DNA of 8,578 bases, taken from Syntrophus sp. (in: bacteria). GTDB lineage: Bacteria > Desulfobacterota > Syntrophia > Syntrophales > UBA5619. Where the stretch lies: NCBI GenBank assembly GCA_013824905.1, contig PNOO01000099.1, forward strand, positions 1-8,578. The letters run 5' to 3'. Made by a program: the position numbers and the translations under genes. Shown piece by piece: positions 6,458 to 8,578 of the stretch. How positions within the stretch are numbered: position 1 is the stretch's first letter; every line of letters starts with the position of its first letter. The notes beneath the pieces were generated by a model, which was not told where the DNA came from, made no database searches, and saw only the letters and a list, made by a program, of their open reading frames with translations.

Positions 6458-7921
6458 TCAGCGTCGCGCGGGGGAACGATCCGGCCGTGTCTTGACGACG
6501 ACCCGCACCACCGGCGTTTTACCGCCTGCGAACTGTATATCCGAGGGATACCGGAGACCGGGAGCAAAGATCTTCTGTACATCGAGGAGCGACAGATCGA
6601 GCGGCTCGGTCATGATCCGAATCCGCTTGCCGCGGAGACGACGAGGGATGAGGGCCTTCACTTCAGCGGGCGTCACCGTGATCGTTTGGACGGCAAATCC
6701 TTGCGGCGGTTTGTTTTCCGTCAGGACCTCGATCGGCACAGTCAGTGGGAGGAGTCGGGAGGTGACGACCTTGATCCGTTCCGGGATGATGCCGGCGATC
6801 GAGAGGTTGGAAGGGGTCTTCACCATCTCTTGCGTCAGGGTGATTTCCTGGATACCGGGCCGGAGCTGTTTCAGGTCGACGGAAATCTTGAGGCTGTCCG
6901 GATGGAGGAGCTCAAAGGCCTGGGTGGTGCCCATGAGCATCACTTTTGCCTCCATCACTTTGGGATCTTCCAAAACCCATTCCACCGGGGCGTTCAGGTA
7001 TTGAATGGGAACGGAAAAATCCCGGCGGACCGTCTCCCGTTGGTAGCCGAAGACGATCCAGAGAAGACAGGCCAAGGCAACGGCGATCAGTTTCTCCCGC
7101 GGGTTTTCCTTCAGCCAGAGGAGAATCGGTCGCGGCTTGGCGAGGGGCATCCGCTTCGCGAAAAAGGCCTCCAGCTCGATGCGGAGCGCCGAGGCGTTTG
7201 CGACCTCGCCGATCCGTTCACCCTTGGCAAGGGAGATGCTGCCCCGCTCTTCGGAAACGACGATGCAGAGGGCGTCCGAGCGCTCCGAAAGCCCGAGCGC
7301 AGCCGTGTGCCTGAGACCGAGGTTTCCGTGCTGAGCGGCGTTTGCCGAGAGGGGTAGATGGCACCCGAAACGCATCACCCGGTTGCCGTCGACAAGGACG
7401 GCGCCGTCGTGCCCGATTGAATGGGGATCGAAAATGCTCTCCAACAGGGACTGGCTGAGGAGACCATCCAGGTTGTTTCCCCCGGTGAGGTGGCGGTCAA
7501 GGGGATCTTCCCCCTGGATGACGATCAGGGCGCCGACTTTCTTACGAGCGAGATCGGCGGCTGTTTGGGCGATGATCTCCGCGCTTTCGTTGAAGGCGGC
7601 GACCGTGAAAAGCTTTTTCCTGAACCTTCCCAGCAGGGCCAACCGTTCGAAGAAGCGGCGGAGGTCCTCCTGGAAGATGACGACCAGGACAAACAACAGT
7701 ATTGCAAAAAATGCCTGCAGTACAATCGTCGTCAGATAGAGATGGAAGAAGCGGGCGAGGAGATAGATGACCCCGAGCAGCGTGATGCCGATCAAAACAA
7801 AGCGGGAGGCCCGGTCCTTGAACCAGATCAGCAGGGCCGAGATCATGATCGAGATGATGGCGATGTCGAAGATGTCCTGAATCCTAAAAGGTTGGAGTAT
7901 TGTCAGGACGTTTTCGATCAT
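6458..7921 (-). CDS. cdaA: CdaA-type diadenylate cyclase (DisA_N domain) fused to two YbbR domains
   Basis: A 487-residue membrane protein predicted to make c-di-AMP from two ATP. Three N-terminal membrane helices (about 15-33, 39-58 and 62-83) precede the cytoplasmic DAC/DisA_N domain (about 110-245). Its motifs are visible: GHDGAVLVDG (DGA 172-174), LPLS, and GLRHTAALGLSERSDA (204-206 is RHT rather than the usual RHR), then IVVSEERG. Unlike standalone CdaA (about 270 residues), the chain continues through a fourth membrane helix (about 278-293, preceded by NPREK) into two beta-rich YbbR repeats (about 300-389 and 391-480), which should be extracytoplasmic. In Firmicutes, CdaR, a separate YbbR protein encoded next to cdaA, regulates CdaA, so here enzyme and regulator appear to be one chain. 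The ATG at 7921 is bounded by an in-frame TGA three codons upstream; its ribosome site is weak (GGAG 15 bases away). Internal Met258 (ATG at 7150) lacks a well-spaced site. No glmM follows; the next gene is the convergent activator. Confidence 0.92.
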   Translation of the reverse strand: MIENVLTILQPFRIQDIFDIAIISIMISALLIWFKDRASRFVLIGITLLGVIYLLARFFHLYLTTIVLQAFFAILLFVLVVIFQEDLRRFFERLALLGRFRKKLFTVAAFNESAEIIAQTAADLARKKVGALIVIQGEDPLDRHLTGGNNLDGLLSQSLLESIFDPHSIGHDGAVLVDGNRVMRFGCHLPLSANAAQHGNLGLRHTAALGLSERSDALCIVVSEERGSISLAKGERIGEVANASALRIELEAFFAKRMPLAKPRPILLWLKENPREKLIAVALACLLWIVFGYQRETVRRDFSVPIQYLNAPVEWVLEDPKVMEAKVMLMGTTQAFELLHPDSLKISVDLKQLRPGIQEITLTQEMVKTPSNLSIAGIIPERIKVVTSRLLPLTVPIEVLTENKPPQGFAVQTITVTPAEVKALIPRRLRGKRIRIMTEPLDLSLLDVQKIFAPGLRYPSDIQFAGGKTPVVRVVVKTRPDRSPARR

Positions 7922-8009
7922 GTCACATTCTCATCTCTCCGCCCGTCGGAAAAGAAACGGTCGGTCGGTTTGGAGGTTGGAAACAGTCTAAGAAAGGAAC
8001 GCTGGGTTT

Positions 8010-8039
8010 AATATAAGCAAAAGGCCTGCCGCCTGTCAA
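8010..8039 (-). promoter_or_regulatory. Near-consensus sigma70 promoter for the cdaA-ybbR gene
   Basis: On the minus strand a perfect TTGACA (8039-8034) is followed after 18 bases by TATATT (8015-8010), a 5/6 match to the -10 consensus. Transcription would start near 8003, giving a leader of about 80 bases. No c-di-AMP riboswitch-like structure was recognised in that leader. This is the best promoter in the window and suggests steady housekeeping expression. Confidence 0.75.
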
Positions 8040-8091
8040 GAAGATATCGGTTTTCCCTCTGCCTCAGTGATGCCGGACACGGTTTTTCGTT

Positions 8092-8120
8092 TTGTCTTTT
8101 CGGCGGAGTTCGGCTATAGT
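8092..8120 (+). promoter_or_regulatory. Candidate sigma70 promoter for the Sir2 gene, giving a nearly leaderless mRNA
   Basis: TTGTCT (8092-8097, 4/6) and TATAGT (8115-8120, 5/6) are separated by 17 bases. The expected start of transcription is an A at about 8127-8128, only three to four bases before the ATG at 8131. This fits the absence of any Shine-Dalgarno sequence in front of that ATG. Confidence 0.55.
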
Positions 8121-8130
8121 TTAATCAATT

Positions 8131-8578
8131 ATGATCACGCAGGACGCAAAAGAAAAAATCAGCCGGGTCGCGAACATGATCGCGGAGGCGAAACACATTG
8201 TCGTCTTCACTGGCGCAGGGGTCAGCACGGAATCCGGCATCCCCGATTTCCGCAGCCCGGGGGGCCTCTGGACCAAGTTCGATCCGGAGGATTTCACCAT
8301 CGACAAGTTCCTTGCCAGCCCGGAAACCCGCCATAAGCAGTGGCGCTTTCTTCTTTCCGGCGATCTCCTCAAAGACGCCATCCCCAACGCCGCCCACGAA
8401 GCCATTGCCGAACTTGAGGAGTTGGGCCGTCTGGACTGCGTCATCACCCAGAACATCGACTACCTCCATCAGAAAGCGGGAAATGATCCCGGCCGGGTCT
8501 ACGAACTTCACGGCAACATGAAATGGATTCGCTGCCTGGATTGCGGGAATCGCTCCCCCCTTGAGACGATCCTCAGGG
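8131..8578 (+). CDS. Sir2-family NAD-dependent protein deacylase (sirtuin), 3' end cut by window edge
   Basis: The reading frame is open from ATG 8131 to the end of the window: 149 codons, no stop, so about 60% of a usual bacterial sirtuin of some 240-260 residues. It carries the NAD-binding motif GAGVSTESGIPDFRS (28-42), TQNIDYLHQKAG (from Thr106), the catalytic histidine in YELHG (His127), and the first zinc pair CLDC (Cys135, Cys138). The second zinc pair must lie beyond the edge. The enzyme removes acyl groups from protein lysines, using NAD+ and releasing nicotinamide and O-acyl-ADP-ribose. The YxxR signature of the desuccinylase (SIRT5/CobB-like) type is not evident where expected (PETRHKQWRFLL), so ordinary deacetylase activity is the simplest guess. 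The start has no ribosome binding site; the next in-frame ATG (codon 16) has none either and would shorten the helix before the NAD motif. It is divergent from the c-di-AMP synthase across 209 bp. Confidence 0.95.
   Translation, partial: MITQDAKEKISRVANMIAEAKHIVVFTGAGVSTESGIPDFRSPGGLWTKFDPEDFTIDKFLASPETRHKQWRFLLSGDLLKDAIPNAAHEAIAELEELGRLDCVITQNIDYLHQKAGNDPGRVYELHGNMKWIRCLDCGNRSPLETILR

Noticed and set aside
7923..7940. A three-codon leader ORF (ATG AGA ATG TGA) just before cdaA.
   Set aside because: The GGAGAG before it leaves no spacing to its ATG, and such tiny ORFs are expected by chance.

Overview
The window looks like an ordinary bacterial chromosome segment from a GC-rich Gram-negative organism. 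My best guess is a Desulfobacterota/Syntrophia-type ('deltaproteobacterial') anaerobe. The reasons are a sigma54-dependent activator, a CdaA-type c-di-AMP synthase outside the Firmicutes, a rubrerythrin-like ferritin, and good AGGAGG-type ribosome binding sites. This is an inference from gene content, not a phylogenetic placement. There are seven protein genes, no RNA genes, no insertion sequence, no CRISPR array and no recognisable defence locus.

Layout. (1) 143-1489 (+): a membrane-anchored class III nucleotidyl cyclase homologue, with a cytoplasmic cyclase domain, one membrane helix and a C-terminal extracytoplasmic domain. It is followed by a likely intrinsic terminator that lies inside the 3' end of the convergent neighbour. 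(2) 4720-1496 (-): a three-gene co-directional cluster, corA (Mg2+/Co2+ channel), then a rubrerythrin-like diiron protein, then a YtcJ-type amidohydrolase. Gaps are 67 and 44 bp, so one transcript is plausible. (3) 4721-5041: a 321-bp divergent intergenic region with a weak corA promoter candidate, an A/T-flanked inverted repeat and a palindromic repeat-type element ending just before the next gene. (4) 5042-6433 (+): an NtrC-family sigma54 activator with an atypical receiver domain and no partner kinase in view. (5) 7921-6458 (-): a CdaA-type diadenylate cyclase fused in one chain to two YbbR (CdaR-like) domains, convergent with the activator. (6) 7922-8130: a 209-bp divergent region with a near-consensus promoter for the cyclase and a promoter for the last gene that would give an almost leaderless mRNA. 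(7) 8131 to the window end (+): the N-terminal part of a Sir2-family NAD-dependent deacylase, cut by the window edge.

How they fit together. Several genes concern signalling: a cNMP-cyclase homologue, c-di-AMP synthesis, a phospho-relay-type transcription activator and a sirtuin. They sit in separate transcription units and nothing in the sequence ties them into one pathway. The most notable items are the single-chain CdaA-YbbR fusion, the cyclase homologue lacking the usual substrate lysine, the receiver with histidine in place of the conserved lysine, the probable leaderless sirtuin mRNA, and the palindromic repeat upstream of the activator. I did not find a clearly new multi-gene system.
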